Source: Solirubrobacterales bacterium 67-14
GTDB taxonomy: Bacteria; Actinomycetota; Thermoleophilia; Solirubrobacterales; 70-9
Direction of reading: 5' to 3'
Length of the DNA stretch: 53,576 nt
NCBI GenBank assembly: GCA_001897355.1
Contig: MKST01000008.1
Coordinates: 37,393 to 90,968, forward strand
Numbering within the stretch: position 1 is the first letter of the stretch; each line of letters opens with the position of its first letter. Below the pieces are notes generated by a model. It searched no databases. It had not been told where the DNA came from and saw nothing but the letters and a program-made list of their open reading frames with translations. Positions 8,165 through 16,892 of this stretch are shown in pieces. Both the position numbers and the translations under genes were made by a program.

Positions 8165-9229
8165 ATGACGACGACACCCGCGCTGCTCGACGAACTGCTC
8201 CGCACCCCCGGCCCCTCCGGCTACGAGGCTCCCGCCGCCGAGGTCTGGCGCAAGGCGGCCGGCTTCGCCGAGATCACGACCGACGGGCTCGGCTCCAGCG
8301 TCGCGACGATCCCCTCCTCTGACGACAACGACGAGGCCCCGCTCCTGGCCGTGGTCGGCCACATCGACGAGATCGGGCTGGTCGTAACCCACATCGACGA
8401 GAAGGGCTTCCTCTACTTCGCGCCGATCGGCGGCTGGGATCCCCAGATACTGGTCGGCCAACGGGTCACCGTGAGCGGAAACGAAGGCCCGGTGCCGGGC
8501 GTCGCGGGGCGCAAGCCGATTCATCTGCTCGAGCCGGAGCAGCGCAAGAAGGTCGTCCAGCTGAAGGAGATGCACATCGACATCGGGGCCGACGACCGTG
8601 AGGACGCAGAGAAGATGGTCAGCGTCGGGGACCCCGTCGTGATCGACTGCGAACCACTCGCCGTGGCCGGTGGCCGGCTCGTCTCCCGCTCGATGGACAA
8701 CCGGCTCGGTTCCTATGTCGCGCTGGAAGCGACCCGCCGGATCCACGAGAACGCCAAGGCCAAGATCCGCTTCGCCGGGGTCGCCGCGGTCCAAGAGGAG
8801 ATCGGCCTGTTCGGCTCCCGCACGGCCGCCTTCACCGTCCGCCCTGACCTAGCCGTCGCGATCGACGTCACCCATGCGACCGACGCGCCCGGGATCGACG
8901 AGAAGGAAGTCGGCAGCCACCCCTTCGGCTCCGGGCCGGTGATCGGCCGCGGCTCCACCCTCTCGCCCAAGGTCTACGAACTGCTCCGCGACACCGCGGA
9001 AAAGGCCGGGATCGACTACTCGGTCGGCGCCAGCGGCAACTCGACCCACACCGACGCCGATTCCCTCCAGATCTCCCGCACCGGCATCCCGACCGGCCTG
9101 GTCTCGATCCCACTGCGTTACATGCACTCGCCGGTCGAGATGGTCGACCTGGCCGACGTCGAGGCGACGGTCGAGCTGATGGTCGCCTTCGCCGAGGCGC
9201 TCGAGCCGGAGGTCGACCTCTCGCGGTGA
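8165..9229 (+). CDS. M42 family metallo-aminopeptidase
   Basis: A 354-residue cytosolic aminopeptidase of the glutamyl/tetrahedral aminopeptidase type. The metal-binding and catalytic set is complete: GHIDEIG (His67, Asp69), SMDNRLGSY (bridging Asp), QEEIGLFGSR (catalytic Glu and metal Glu), IDVTHATD and the late STHTDADS His. These enzymes finish peptide breakdown after the proteasome or other proteases. The start is fixed by the MTTTPALLDELL N-terminus and the -10 box six bases before it. It is the first gene of the plus-strand island inserted between efp and pepQ. Confidence 0.92.
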   Translation: MTTTPALLDELLRTPGPSGYEAPAAEVWRKAAGFAEITTDGLGSSVATIPSSDDNDEAPLLAVVGHIDEIGLVVTHIDEKGFLYFAPIGGWDPQILVGQRVTVSGNEGPVPGVAGRKPIHLLEPEQRKKVVQLKEMHIDIGADDREDAEKMVSVGDPVVIDCEPLAVAGGRLVSRSMDNRLGSYVALEATRRIHENAKAKIRFAGVAAVQEEIGLFGSRTAAFTVRPDLAVAIDVTHATDAPGIDEKEVGSHPFGSGPVIGRGSTLSPKVYELLRDTAEKAGIDYSVGASGNSTHTDADSLQISRTGIPTGLVSIPLRYMHSPVEMVDLADVEATVELMVAFAEALEPEVDLSR

Positions 9230-9265
9230 CGCCTGTTTGAAATCTCTCCGGCCGGGGCATGACGG

Positions 9266-9297
9266 TTGACAGGTGGGGCTGATGGCCCGCCTGTCAA
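9266..9297. promoter_or_regulatory. Inverted repeat upstream of the first secreted hydrolase
   Basis: Arms TTGACAGGTGGG (9266-9277) and CCCGCCTGTCAA (9286-9297) pair at 11 of 12 positions around an 8-base loop, 26 bases before the ATG at 9324. With no T-run it is not a standard terminator. An operator or 5'-UTR hairpin is more likely. Confidence 0.5.
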
Positions 9298-9323
9298 ATC
9301 GTTGAATAGGGAGAACCGGAGAG

Positions 9324-12221
9324 ATGAAACTCGTCGTCGTGCTGCTTGCCTTCGCGGGAGCAGCGTCTTTCACAGGGGCCGTTGACGCGCCCGGCCTCGA
9401 TCGGGCCGGCATTGCAACGGATCACGCGAACGCGGCCAAACCACACCGCGTCTCTCCTCGGATCGGCATCCGGGTCGTCAGCCGGTCGCGCAACGCGGTC
9501 GCGAAATCCGGCCGCCTGGTCCTGCGGATCCGCTCCTCGAAGACTCTGCAGGTTCGGATCCGGGTGCGACACGCCGGGTCGTTCCGACACTTCCGCGCCA
9601 AGCGGTTTCGGCTTCGCGCCGGGGTCGCTCGCAAGTTCGCGGTCCGTCTCACCGCCTCAGGCAAGCGCCGGTTCGCGCGTTGCGGCCGGAAATGGATCGG
9701 CATCCGCGCGCGGGGCCGGAATCGACGTGCGCTGGTCAAGGTCCGGGTCTCCCGTCGACTCGCCGAGGCCTCGCGAGCCTGCCGCCGGACCGGACCGACG
9801 GGCCCCGTCGGCCCCACGGAACCGACGGGTCCCACCGGCCCCACACAGCCGACCGGCCCTACCGGTCCGACCGAACCTACCGGCCCCACGGGCCCGACTT
9901 CACCGACGGGTCCCACCGGCCCCACGGAACCAACCGGTCCTACCGGCCCGACCGAGCCGACCGGCCCGACTGGTCCGACCGAGCCGACCGGCCCGACGGA
10001 CGAAACGGTCGCGGTGCCACTGGAGAACCCGGACCGCTGTGACTTCCTCGACAACTCAGTCTGCCTCCAGCCTTTCCCCAACGACTACTTCACGGTCGAC
10101 GCCGACACCCCGACCGGCCGGAAGCTGGACATCCAGCGGGAGTCGGCACCGGCCAACACACTCGGGGTCCACGTCGACACCACCGACATCAACCGCGGTG
10201 ACGGCTTCAGCCCCGGAAACCTGATCACGATCAAGGTGCCCGGCCTCGAAACCCCGGCCGCATTCGAGAACAGCGGCCTGGTCCCGATCACCGACCTCCA
10301 CCGGTACGACGACCCCGAACAGGCCGCGATCGTGATCGACGCCGCGACCGGCGAACGCCAGCCGATCTGGGCCGAGCTCGACTCGAACCCGACCACGGTC
10401 GACCCCACCGACGACTCCCCGGGCGGAGTCAACACCGACCCCGACAACACCGGACCGGTCAACCTGATCATCCGCCCGGCCAGGAACTTCGAGTACGGCC
10501 ATCGCTACATCGTCGCCCTGCGGAACCTGCGTGATGCAGACGACCAGCCGATCGAAGCGCCGATCGGGTTCCGGGTCTACCGGGATGGGCTGCCAACCGA
10601 ACAGGAAGCGGTGGAATCGAGGCGGCCCCACATGGAATCGATCATCGACGACCTCGTCGAGAAGGCCGGCGTTGACCGGCCCAGCCTCTACACCGCCTGG
10701 GACTTCACCGTGGCGAGCCAGCAAAGCGTCACCGGCCGAGCGTTGGAAATGCGCGATGACGCCTTCGAGAGCCTGGGCGACACCGACCTGGCCGACCGAG
10801 TGATCCAGGGCGACTCCCCGAACGTCGTGATCACCGGCACCTGCGATGCGGAACCGCTGCTGCCCATCCAACTGGGATGCGAAGTCGACACCGGAGACAT
10901 CCCGGGCCTGCCCGTACTGGCGCCCCCGAGCCAACCCGACGGCAGTCAGGTCATCCGCTATGTGGATGGTGTGCTGACCGGGATCCCCTGCTATCTCGAC
11001 CTGCCGCTCTGCATTCCCGGGTCGAAGTTCGCCTTCAATTCCGAAGACGAGATCACCCCGATCCCCGGCAACACCATGAACGTTCCCTTCCGATGCGCGA
11101 TCCCGCGCTCGACCCAGCCGGGCGCGATCAACAACTCACCGGTCTCGCCGGCCACACCCGGCATCTACGGCCACGGTCTGCTCGGTTCCCTGGACCAGAT
11201 CAACGCCGCCAACTCGACCGCCAACGCGGGCAACAGCATCTGGTGCGCGACCAACTGGGACGGCTTCTCGTCCTACGACATCCCGACCGTCCTGACCGCA
11301 CTCACCGACATGTCCAACTTCAACAAGCTGGCCGACCGCATGCAACAGGGGCTGGTCAATTTCATGATGCTGGGGCGGGCGATGCTCCACCCCGAAGGGC
11401 TCGCTTCCAAGTCCGCATTCAAACTGGACACGGACAACAACCCGCTGACCGACAACAGCGTCTCGGTCATCGACACCTCCGGGTTCCCGAACAATCGCCT
11501 GAAGTACCTCGGCATCAGCCAGGGCGGCATCATGGGCGGCGCCCTGATAGCCCTGACGCCAGACGCCGACCGGGGCGTCCTCGACGTGCCGGGCATGAAC
11601 TACTCGACTTTGCTGAGGCGAAGCGTCGACTCCGACAACTACTTCAAGCTGCCCCTCGTCGGGCTGTACGCGAACTACACCGATAAATCGGAGCTGCCGG
11701 TTCTGCTCTCCCTGGTGCAGCTGCTCTGGGACCGGGGCGAAGCCAACGGCTACGCGCTCAACATGACCGACGATCCGTTGCCGAACACCCCACCCCACGA
11801 CGTCCTGATGCGAGTCGCATTCGGCGACCACCAGGTCTCGAACGCCGCCGCGGAGGTCGAGGCGCGGACGATCGGTGCCGGCGTCTACTCGCCGGGTCTC
11901 CACCCCGGACGGCATTGGGACAGCGACCCGTTCATGGGTATCCCGAAGATCGGGGACTTCCCCTTCTCGGGTGGCAGCCTGATGGTCTACTACGACGGCG
12001 GACCCGTCGGCTACGACGGAACCAAGGGCCCGGGAACCGCGACACCCCCGACCCAGAACGTCCCGCCGAGGACCGAATGGGGATACGGCGGAGATCCCCA
12101 CAGCTACCCGCGCGCCTCGGCCGATGCGATCACCCAGGGCGTGAGCTTCCTCGACACGGGAGCGATCCCAGCCTGCTCGACCGGTGGCTACTGCTACGCC
12201 AACGGGTGGACCGGCCCGTAA
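9324..12221 (+). CDS. Secreted alpha/beta-hydrolase-like protein with Arg-rich domain and Gly-Pro-Thr stalk
   Basis: A 965-residue exported protein. A signal peptide covers residues 1 to about 22. Residues 30-150 form an Arg-rich beta-type domain with two Cys. Residues about 155-230 are a GPTGPTEPT repeat that looks like an extended stalk. The remainder is shared with the next gene. The nucleophile elbow is GISQGG with Ser732, followed by GDHQ (Asp835-His836), a likely catalytic pair. An extracellular esterase or lipase is the best guess; the substrate is unknown. Cys pairs such as [10 protein letters not shown] suggest disulphides. The start follows a GGAGAG and shares CGGAGAGATGAA with the paralogue at 12394. 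Confidence 0.72.
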   Translation: MKLVVVLLAFAGAASFTGAVDAPGLDRAGIATDHANAAKPHRVSPRIGIRVVSRSRNAVAKSGRLVLRIRSSKTLQVRIRVRHAGSFRHFRAKRFRLRAGVARKFAVRLTASGKRRFARCGRKWIGIRARGRNRRALVKVRVSRRLAEASRACRRTGPTGPVGPTEPTGPTGPTQPTGPTGPTEPTGPTGPTSPTGPTGPTEPTGPTGPTEPTGPTGPTEPTGPTDETVAVPLENPDRCDFLDNSVCLQPFPNDYFTVDADTPTGRKLDIQRESAPANTLGVHVDTTDINRGDGFSPGNLITIKVPGLETPAAFENSGLVPITDLHRYDDPEQAAIVIDAATGERQPIWAELDSNPTTVDPTDDSPGGVNTDPDNTGPVNLIIRPARNFEYGHRYIVALRNLRDADDQPIEAPIGFRVYRDGLPTEQEAVESRRPHMESIIDDLVEKAGVDRPSLYTAWDFTVASQQSVTGRALEMRDDAFESLGDTDLADRVIQGDSPNVVITGTCDAEPLLPIQLGCEVDTGDIPGLPVLAPPSQPDGSQVIRYVDGVLTGIPCYLDLPLCIPGSKFAFNSEDEITPIPGNTMNVPFRCAIPRSTQPGAINNSPVSPATPGIYGHGLLGSLDQINAANSTANAGNSIWCATNWDGFSSYDIPTVLTALTDMSNFNKLADRMQQGLVNFMMLGRAMLHPEGLASKSAFKLDTDNNPLTDNSVSVIDTSGFPNNRLKYLGISQGGIMGGALIALTPDADRGVLDVPGMNYSTLLRRSVDSDNYFKLPLVGLYANYTDKSELPVLLSLVQLLWDRGEANGYALNMTDDPLPNTPPHDVLMRVAFGDHQVSNAAAEVEARTIGAGVYSPGLHPGRHWDSDPFMGIPKIGDFPFSGGSLMVYYDGGPVGYDGTKGPGTATPPTQNVPPRTEWGYGGDPHSYPRASADAITQGVSFLDTGAIPACSTGGYCYANGWTGP

Positions 12222-12393
12222 CCGATTTCAGTACGCAAATGTTCAAAAACACGCTGTCCGAACGGCGCAACTTCCAGGGCTGATCCGGTCTAGTATCCGT
12301 GATACAAGTCACACGACCGGTCGCATTCGATCGGGCCCAAACTCAGCCGGACGTCCAACCGGCAAGAGCAACGAGAGGGAGTCAAACGGAGAG

Positions 12394-15126
12394 ATGAACC
12401 AGCAACTGGGAATCACGAACGTGCGCCGCGTCGCGGCACTCGCGTTCGCCCTGTTCATGGCCTTCGCGCTGACGGCAGCCTTTGCCAACAGCCAGGCCGA
12501 GGCAGGCAAGAAGAAAAAGGCCAAGCCGGCCAAGGTGACCGTCGTCAAGGTCACCACCGCCAACCAGCAGCAGCTGCTCAAGAAGAAGAAGCTGACGGTC
12601 AAGGTGAAGTCGACCGGCAAGGCCACCGTCAACCTTTCGGCGATCGGCGCCGGCAAGAACGGCACCTTCAAGTCGAAGAAGGTCAAGTTCAAGAAGAAGG
12701 GCAAGAAGACCATCTCTCTGGCCCTGACCAGCAAGGGCAAGACTTCCTTGGGCACCTGTGGGAAGAAGACCGTCAAGGTCACCGCGAAGTACAAGCGCAA
12801 AGTCGGCAAGAAGATGAAGAAGGCGAAGGCTTCAAAGAAGAAGACGCTCGCCAAGTGGGCCGGCAACAGCAACTGCGAGACCCCGCCCAACTACGTCACC
12901 GTCGACGTCGGCAACGACCCGGAACACTGTGACTTCCTCGACGCCGCCCAGTGCCTGCAGCCCTGGCCGAACGACTACTACACCAAGGCTGACTCTTCGA
13001 CCCCGACCGGCAAGCGCCTGAACCTGGCCGCCAACTCGACGCCGAAGAACACCGGCAACGCCAACCCGACCAATCTCGACGTCACGGACATCAACCGGGC
13101 CGACGGCTTCAGCCCCGGCAACGAGATCCTGATCAAGATCCCGGGCCTCGACACGCCCGCCGCGTTCAACAACACCGGCCTCGTGCCGATCGACGACATC
13201 AGCGACTACAAGCGGGCCGATCAGCCCGTGATCGTCGTCGATGCGGACACCGGCGAGCGTCAGCCGATCTGGGCCGAGCTCGACTCGAACCCGACCACGG
13301 TTGACCCGACCGACAGCGATCCGGGGGGAATCAACGCCAACCCGTCCAACACCGGTCCGGTCAACCTGATCATCCGACCGGCCAAGAACTTCGCGTTCGG
13401 CCACCGGTACATCGTCGCCTTCCGCAACCTGAAGGACGCGAGCAACAAGGCGATCGAGTCGCCGCTCGGTTTCCGGGTCTACCGCGACAACCTGCCAACC
13501 CAGCAGGACGTCGTGGAAAACCGCCGGAGCCACATGGACTCGGTGATCAACGACCTGGTCAACAAGGCCGGAGTCGACCGTTCCAGCCTCTACATGGCCT
13601 GGGACTTCACGGTCGCCTCCGAGAAGAGCGTGACCGGCCGCGCGACCACGATCCGCGACGATGCGTTCCACCGTCTCGGTGACGACAACCTCGCCGACGG
13701 CAAGATCGCGGCTGGCAGCACCAGCCCGGACGTTGACGTCCTGGCCTACTGCGACTACAGCGACACCGCCTCGACTCAGTGCGGGGAAAACTACCCCGGC
13801 AAGAGCGGCTTCGTTGCCGGTGATCCCGTCACTTCACCCGTACCGAATGGGACCACCGTCCAGCGCACCGTGGTCGGCTACATCCGTAACGTTCCCTGCT
13901 ACCTGGACCAGAACGGGTGTCCTCCTGGCGCGAAGTTCAGCTTCGACGCGAGCGGCAACCTGACCTGGAACAGCAGCTACAAGATGGACGTTCCGTTCCG
14001 CTGCCTGATCCCGTCGTCGGTGGTCAACACCGGCACCGTGATCCCGGGTCACACCGGAACCTACGGTCACGGCCTGCTCGGCACGCTGAACCAGGTCGGT
14101 GCCACCGAAACGGCCGCGAACCGGACCAACACGGTCTGGTGCGCTGCCAACTGGGATGGTTTCTCCACCCTGGACCTCGGCACCATCCTCAGCGCGCTCA
14201 AGGACATGAGCAACTTCAACAAGGCAGTCGACCGCATGCAGCAGGGGTTCGTGAACTTCATGTACCTGCAACGTGCGCTGATCCACCCGGACGGTTTCGC
14301 CGCGGATCCGGCGTTCACCGTCGACCACAACGGCACCACGCCGATCACGCCCGGTCCGGCGATCGACACGAGCGCCGGCGTGAACACCCGTGGCTACTAC
14401 TACGGGATCAGCCAGGGCGGCATCATGGGCGGCGCGCTGACCGCGCTCTCCCCCGATGTCGACCGTGGCGTACTCGGCGTTCCCGGGATCAACTACTCGA
14501 CCCTGCTCCGCCGCTCGGTGGACTCGGACGAGTACTTCAAGCTCCCAGGGGTCGGCCTGTACGCGAACTACCCCGACCAGTCGTCCCGCCCGCTGCTGCT
14601 CTCACTGATGCAGCTGCTCTGGGACCGTGGCGAGGGCAACGGTTTCGCGCACAACATGACCGACCACCCGCTGGAGAACACCAACCCGCACGAGGTTCTG
14701 CTTCAGCTCGCGCTCGGTGACCACCAGGTCACCAACTACGCGGCCGAGGTAGAGGCACGGACGATCGGTGCGGTCCGGTACTCGCCGACCCTGCTGCCGT
14801 CGCGTACCTGGGATCTCGACTACGAGGCGCTGCCTCCGGTGTCGACCTTCCCGACCACCGCGGGTGACAGCTACATGGTCTACTACGACGGTGGCCCCGA
14901 GGGCTACTTCAACGGCAGCAAGCAGGGCTCGAAGATGCCCCCGCTGGAGAACGTGCCGCCGCGTCCCGAATGGGGCTACGGAGGCGACCCGCACGGTTAC
15001 CCGCGGGCCGCAGCCGACGCGAACGACCACATCGAGACGTTCTACGACGATGGAACGATCGACAAGTGCGCCGATCCGGACGGCTACTGCTTCGCCAACG
15101 GCTGGGACGGTTCCACCGGCCTGTAG
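12394..15126 (+). CDS. Secreted alpha/beta-hydrolase-like protein with Lys-rich domain (tandem paralogue)
   Basis: A 910-residue exported protein, paralogous over about 700 residues to the preceding one. It has a signal peptide (about 1-35), then a Lys-rich beta-type domain (about 36-165) in place of the Arg-rich one, and no Gly-Pro-Thr stalk. The catalytic candidates are conserved: GISQGG (Ser673) and GDHQ (Asp776-His777). The ATG at 12394 is preferred over a 70-codon upstream extension because a signal sequence starts there and GGAGAG precedes it. A 41-base stretch (13261-13301) is identical to 10359-10399 in the paralogue, pointing to recent duplication or gene conversion. Two terminators follow the stop. 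Confidence 0.72.
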   Translation: MNQQLGITNVRRVAALAFALFMAFALTAAFANSQAEAGKKKKAKPAKVTVVKVTTANQQQLLKKKKLTVKVKSTGKATVNLSAIGAGKNGTFKSKKVKFKKKGKKTISLALTSKGKTSLGTCGKKTVKVTAKYKRKVGKKMKKAKASKKKTLAKWAGNSNCETPPNYVTVDVGNDPEHCDFLDAAQCLQPWPNDYYTKADSSTPTGKRLNLAANSTPKNTGNANPTNLDVTDINRADGFSPGNEILIKIPGLDTPAAFNNTGLVPIDDISDYKRADQPVIVVDADTGERQPIWAELDSNPTTVDPTDSDPGGINANPSNTGPVNLIIRPAKNFAFGHRYIVAFRNLKDASNKAIESPLGFRVYRDNLPTQQDVVENRRSHMDSVINDLVNKAGVDRSSLYMAWDFTVASEKSVTGRATTIRDDAFHRLGDDNLADGKIAAGSTSPDVDVLAYCDYSDTASTQCGENYPGKSGFVAGDPVTSPVPNGTTVQRTVVGYIRNVPCYLDQNGCPPGAKFSFDASGNLTWNSSYKMDVPFRCLIPSSVVNTGTVIPGHTGTYGHGLLGTLNQVGATETAANRTNTVWCAANWDGFSTLDLGTILSALKDMSNFNKAVDRMQQGFVNFMYLQRALIHPDGFAADPAFTVDHNGTTPITPGPAIDTSAGVNTRGYYYGISQGGIMGGALTALSPDVDRGVLGVPGINYSTLLRRSVDSDEYFKLPGVGLYANYPDQSSRPLLLSLMQLLWDRGEGNGFAHNMTDHPLENTNPHEVLLQLALGDHQVTNYAAEVEARTIGAVRYSPTLLPSRTWDLDYEALPPVSTFPTTAGDSYMVYYDGGPEGYFNGSKQGSKMPPLENVPPRPEWGYGGDPHGYPRAAADANDHIETFYDDGTIDKCADPDGYCFANGWDGSTGL

Positions 15127-15131
15127 GCAAA

Positions 15132-15180
15132 GCAACGAGCGTCAAGGAAACGGGCCCCCTCGGGGGCCCGTTTTCGTTGC
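15132..15180. terminator. Strong intrinsic terminator after the secreted hydrolases
   Basis: The inner stem AAACGGGCCCCC (15148-15159) pairs with GGGGGCCCGTTT (15162-15173) around a 2-base loop. An outer stem GCAACGA/TCGTTGC (15132-15138, 15174-15180) extends it. It begins five bases after the stop and can act in both directions. Confidence 0.85.
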
Positions 15181-15205
15181 ATGACGAGGGCACGTCAATG
15201 CAATG

Positions 15206-15235
15206 AAAAGACCGGCCCCCTCAGGCCGGTCTTTT
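15206..15235. terminator. Second intrinsic terminator, bidirectional
   Basis: AAAAGACCGGCC (15206-15217) and GGCCGGTCTTTT (15224-15235) form a perfect 12-base stem with a 6-base loop. It has T-runs on both strands, so it can also end the convergent pepQ transcript. Confidence 0.85.
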
Positions 15236-15318
15236 CGTCTGCACCTCTCTCCTCAAAAACTCCCTCGCCATATTGCTCTGGAGTTCCCTCCCCACTCGTG
15301 ACAGAAGCAACGTCGTCT

Positions 15319-15336
15319 GTGTGACGGCGATCACAC
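15319..15336. promoter_or_regulatory. CRP-like palindrome in a convergent intergenic region
   Basis: GTGTGACGGCGATCACAC contains TGTGA-N6-TCACA, the classic Crp/Fnr-family half-site arrangement. The adjoining ACTATAGA gives -10-like hexamers on both strands. It lies between two convergent genes, where a regulatory site for either is not expected. Nothing else is recognised between 15236 and 15365. Confidence 0.45.
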
Positions 15337-15365
15337 TATAGAGGATCGTCACAAAAGATGCGTGC

Positions 15366-16442
15366 TCACACGAAGAGGAGGTTCTTGGTGACCGAGCTGA
15401 AGGTTCGGGCGACGCCGTTCTCGCCGGTCAGGACCATGTCCTCGATCCGGACCCCGGTCGCCCCCGAGACGTAGATGCCCGGTTCGACCGTGACCACTTC
15501 GCCGACCATCAACTCGTCTTTGCTGCTCGGGCCGAGCCGCGGCGCCTCGTGGATCTCGAGACCGACCCCGTGACCGAGGCCGTGGCCGAAGTTCTCGCCG
15601 TAGCCGGCGTCGCGGATCACCGCTCGTGCGACCTCGTCGACCTCGTCCCCCGCCGCGCCTGCTTTCACGGCGGCGAGCCCGGCCTCGTTTGCCCGCAAGG
15701 TGACCTCGTAGATCTCCCGTGAGAGCGAGTCAAGGTCGGCCTCGGTGCCGGTGGCGAAGGTGCGGGTGCAGTCGGAGCAGTAACCGTCCAGCTTGATGCC
15801 CATGTCGACCGTGACCAGCTCACCGGGGCCGATCCGCCGGGGACCGGGCTCGGCGTGGGGCGAGGCGCCGTTCGGGCCGGAGGCCACGATCGGCGGGAAG
15901 GACGGTTCCGCTCCCTGCTCGCGCATCCAACCGGCCAGCCAGGCATCGACCTCGGCTTCGGTCTGCCCGGCCAGGCCGCGTTCGATCAGCAGTCCGTAAA
16001 GCTCGTCGGTCATCACCGCCGCTGCCGCGACCTTCTCGACCTCGTCGGCATCCTTGACCCGGCGCAGTTTCTCGACCAGCCCGCCGGCCTCGACCAGTTC
16101 CGCTCCTTCGGCGGCACCGCGCAGCTCGTTGGCGGTGCGGACGGTCACCTGATCGTCCTCGAAACCGACCCTGCCCTCGAGACGGCCGGCCAGGCCGAAG
16201 AGCCACTGGCCGGAGACGATCTCGACCTCCCAGCCCTCGATCTCCGCGGCCCGCTCGGCGTAGCGGAAGTCGGTCAGGAAGACCCGTTTCTCCGCGGTGA
16301 TCAGACAGGCTCCGTTGGTGCCGGTGAACCCGGTCAGGTACTCGACGTTGACCAGGTTGGTGACGAGCAGGCCGTCGAGCGGGGAGCCGTCGGGACCGGC
16401 GCTCGCGAGCGCTCCGGCAAGACGGGTGGCGCGGTCACCCAT
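15366..16442 (-). CDS. pepQ: Xaa-Pro dipeptidase/aminopeptidase (M24)
   Basis: A 358-residue cytosolic metallopeptidase cleaving X-Pro bonds. It has a creatinase-like N-terminal domain (residues 1-130) and a pita-bread catalytic domain. The five metal ligands are visible: the Asp pair in VDMGIKLDGYCSDCTRTF, the His in GHGLGHGVGLEIHEAP, and the Glu residues in EPGIY and VRIEDMV. It is directly behind aroQ with no gap. pepQ next to efp is a common actinobacterial arrangement; here a 7 kb plus-strand island separates them. Confidence 0.92.
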   Translation of the reverse strand: MGDRATRLAGALASAGPDGSPLDGLLVTNLVNVEYLTGFTGTNGACLITAEKRVFLTDFRYAERAAEIEGWEVEIVSGQWLFGLAGRLEGRVGFEDDQVTVRTANELRGAAEGAELVEAGGLVEKLRRVKDADEVEKVAAAAVMTDELYGLLIERGLAGQTEAEVDAWLAGWMREQGAEPSFPPIVASGPNGASPHAEPGPRRIGPGELVTVDMGIKLDGYCSDCTRTFATGTEADLDSLSREIYEVTLRANEAGLAAVKAGAAGDEVDEVARAVIRDAGYGENFGHGLGHGVGLEIHEAPRLGPSSKDELMVGEVVTVEPGIYVSGATGVRIEDMVLTGENGVARTFSSVTKNLLFV

Positions 16443-16892
16443 CTAGACCCCGAGCCGGTCGGCCAGCAGTTTCAGCGCCTCCCGGTACCCGTCGACTCCC
16501 TGGCCTGAGATCTTCGCCTCGACCAGTCCGTCGAAGACCGACACCTTGCGCCAGTCCTCCCGGTTCTCGACGTCGGAAAGGTGCACTTCAACGGTGGGGA
16601 CCGGATCAACCGCCAAAGCGTCGCCGATCGCCCGGCTGTAGTGGGTCCAGGCACCGGCGTTGACGACCGCCCCGTCGGCGGTCTGCGAGACCCGGTGAAG
16701 GTAGCCGCAGAACTCGGCCTCCGAGTTCGACTGGAAGAAGATCGGCTCGAGCCCGAACTCGCCGGCCCAGCCGCCGATCCGGTACTCGAGCTCGGACAGG
16801 CTGAGACCGCCGTAGAGATCCGGATCCCGTTTCTCCAGCACGTCGAAGTTGACTCCGTGGAGGACGGCGATCCGGTTGGTCGCGCGACTCAT
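16443..16892 (-). CDS. aroQ: Type II 3-dehydroquinate dehydratase
   Basis: Third step of the shikimate pathway: 3-dehydroquinate to 3-dehydroshikimate by a dodecameric enzyme. The ATG at 16892 gives 149 residues, the usual size. Family motifs are present with some change: LHGVNFDVLEKRDPDLYGG (lid loop with Arg and Tyr), QSNSEAEFCGYLH, VVNAGAWTHYS (usually NPGAYTHTS) and VEVHLSDVENREDWRKVS. The Pro-to-Ala change in the NPGA motif is mild. The start overlaps the aroKB stop by four bases, so the longer upstream frame is rejected. Confidence 0.92.
   Translation of the reverse strand: MSRATNRIAVLHGVNFDVLEKRDPDLYGGLSLSELEYRIGGWAGEFGLEPIFFQSNSEAEFCGYLHRVSQTADGAVVNAGAWTHYSRAIGDALAVDPVPTVEVHLSDVENREDWRKVSVFDGLVEAKISGQGVDGYREALKLLADRLGV

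Noticed and set aside
9780..10015. Tandem short repeats that could be taken for a CRISPR array or minisatellite
   Set aside because: The period is 9 bases or a multiple and in frame, coding Gly-Pro-Thr; there are no spacers.
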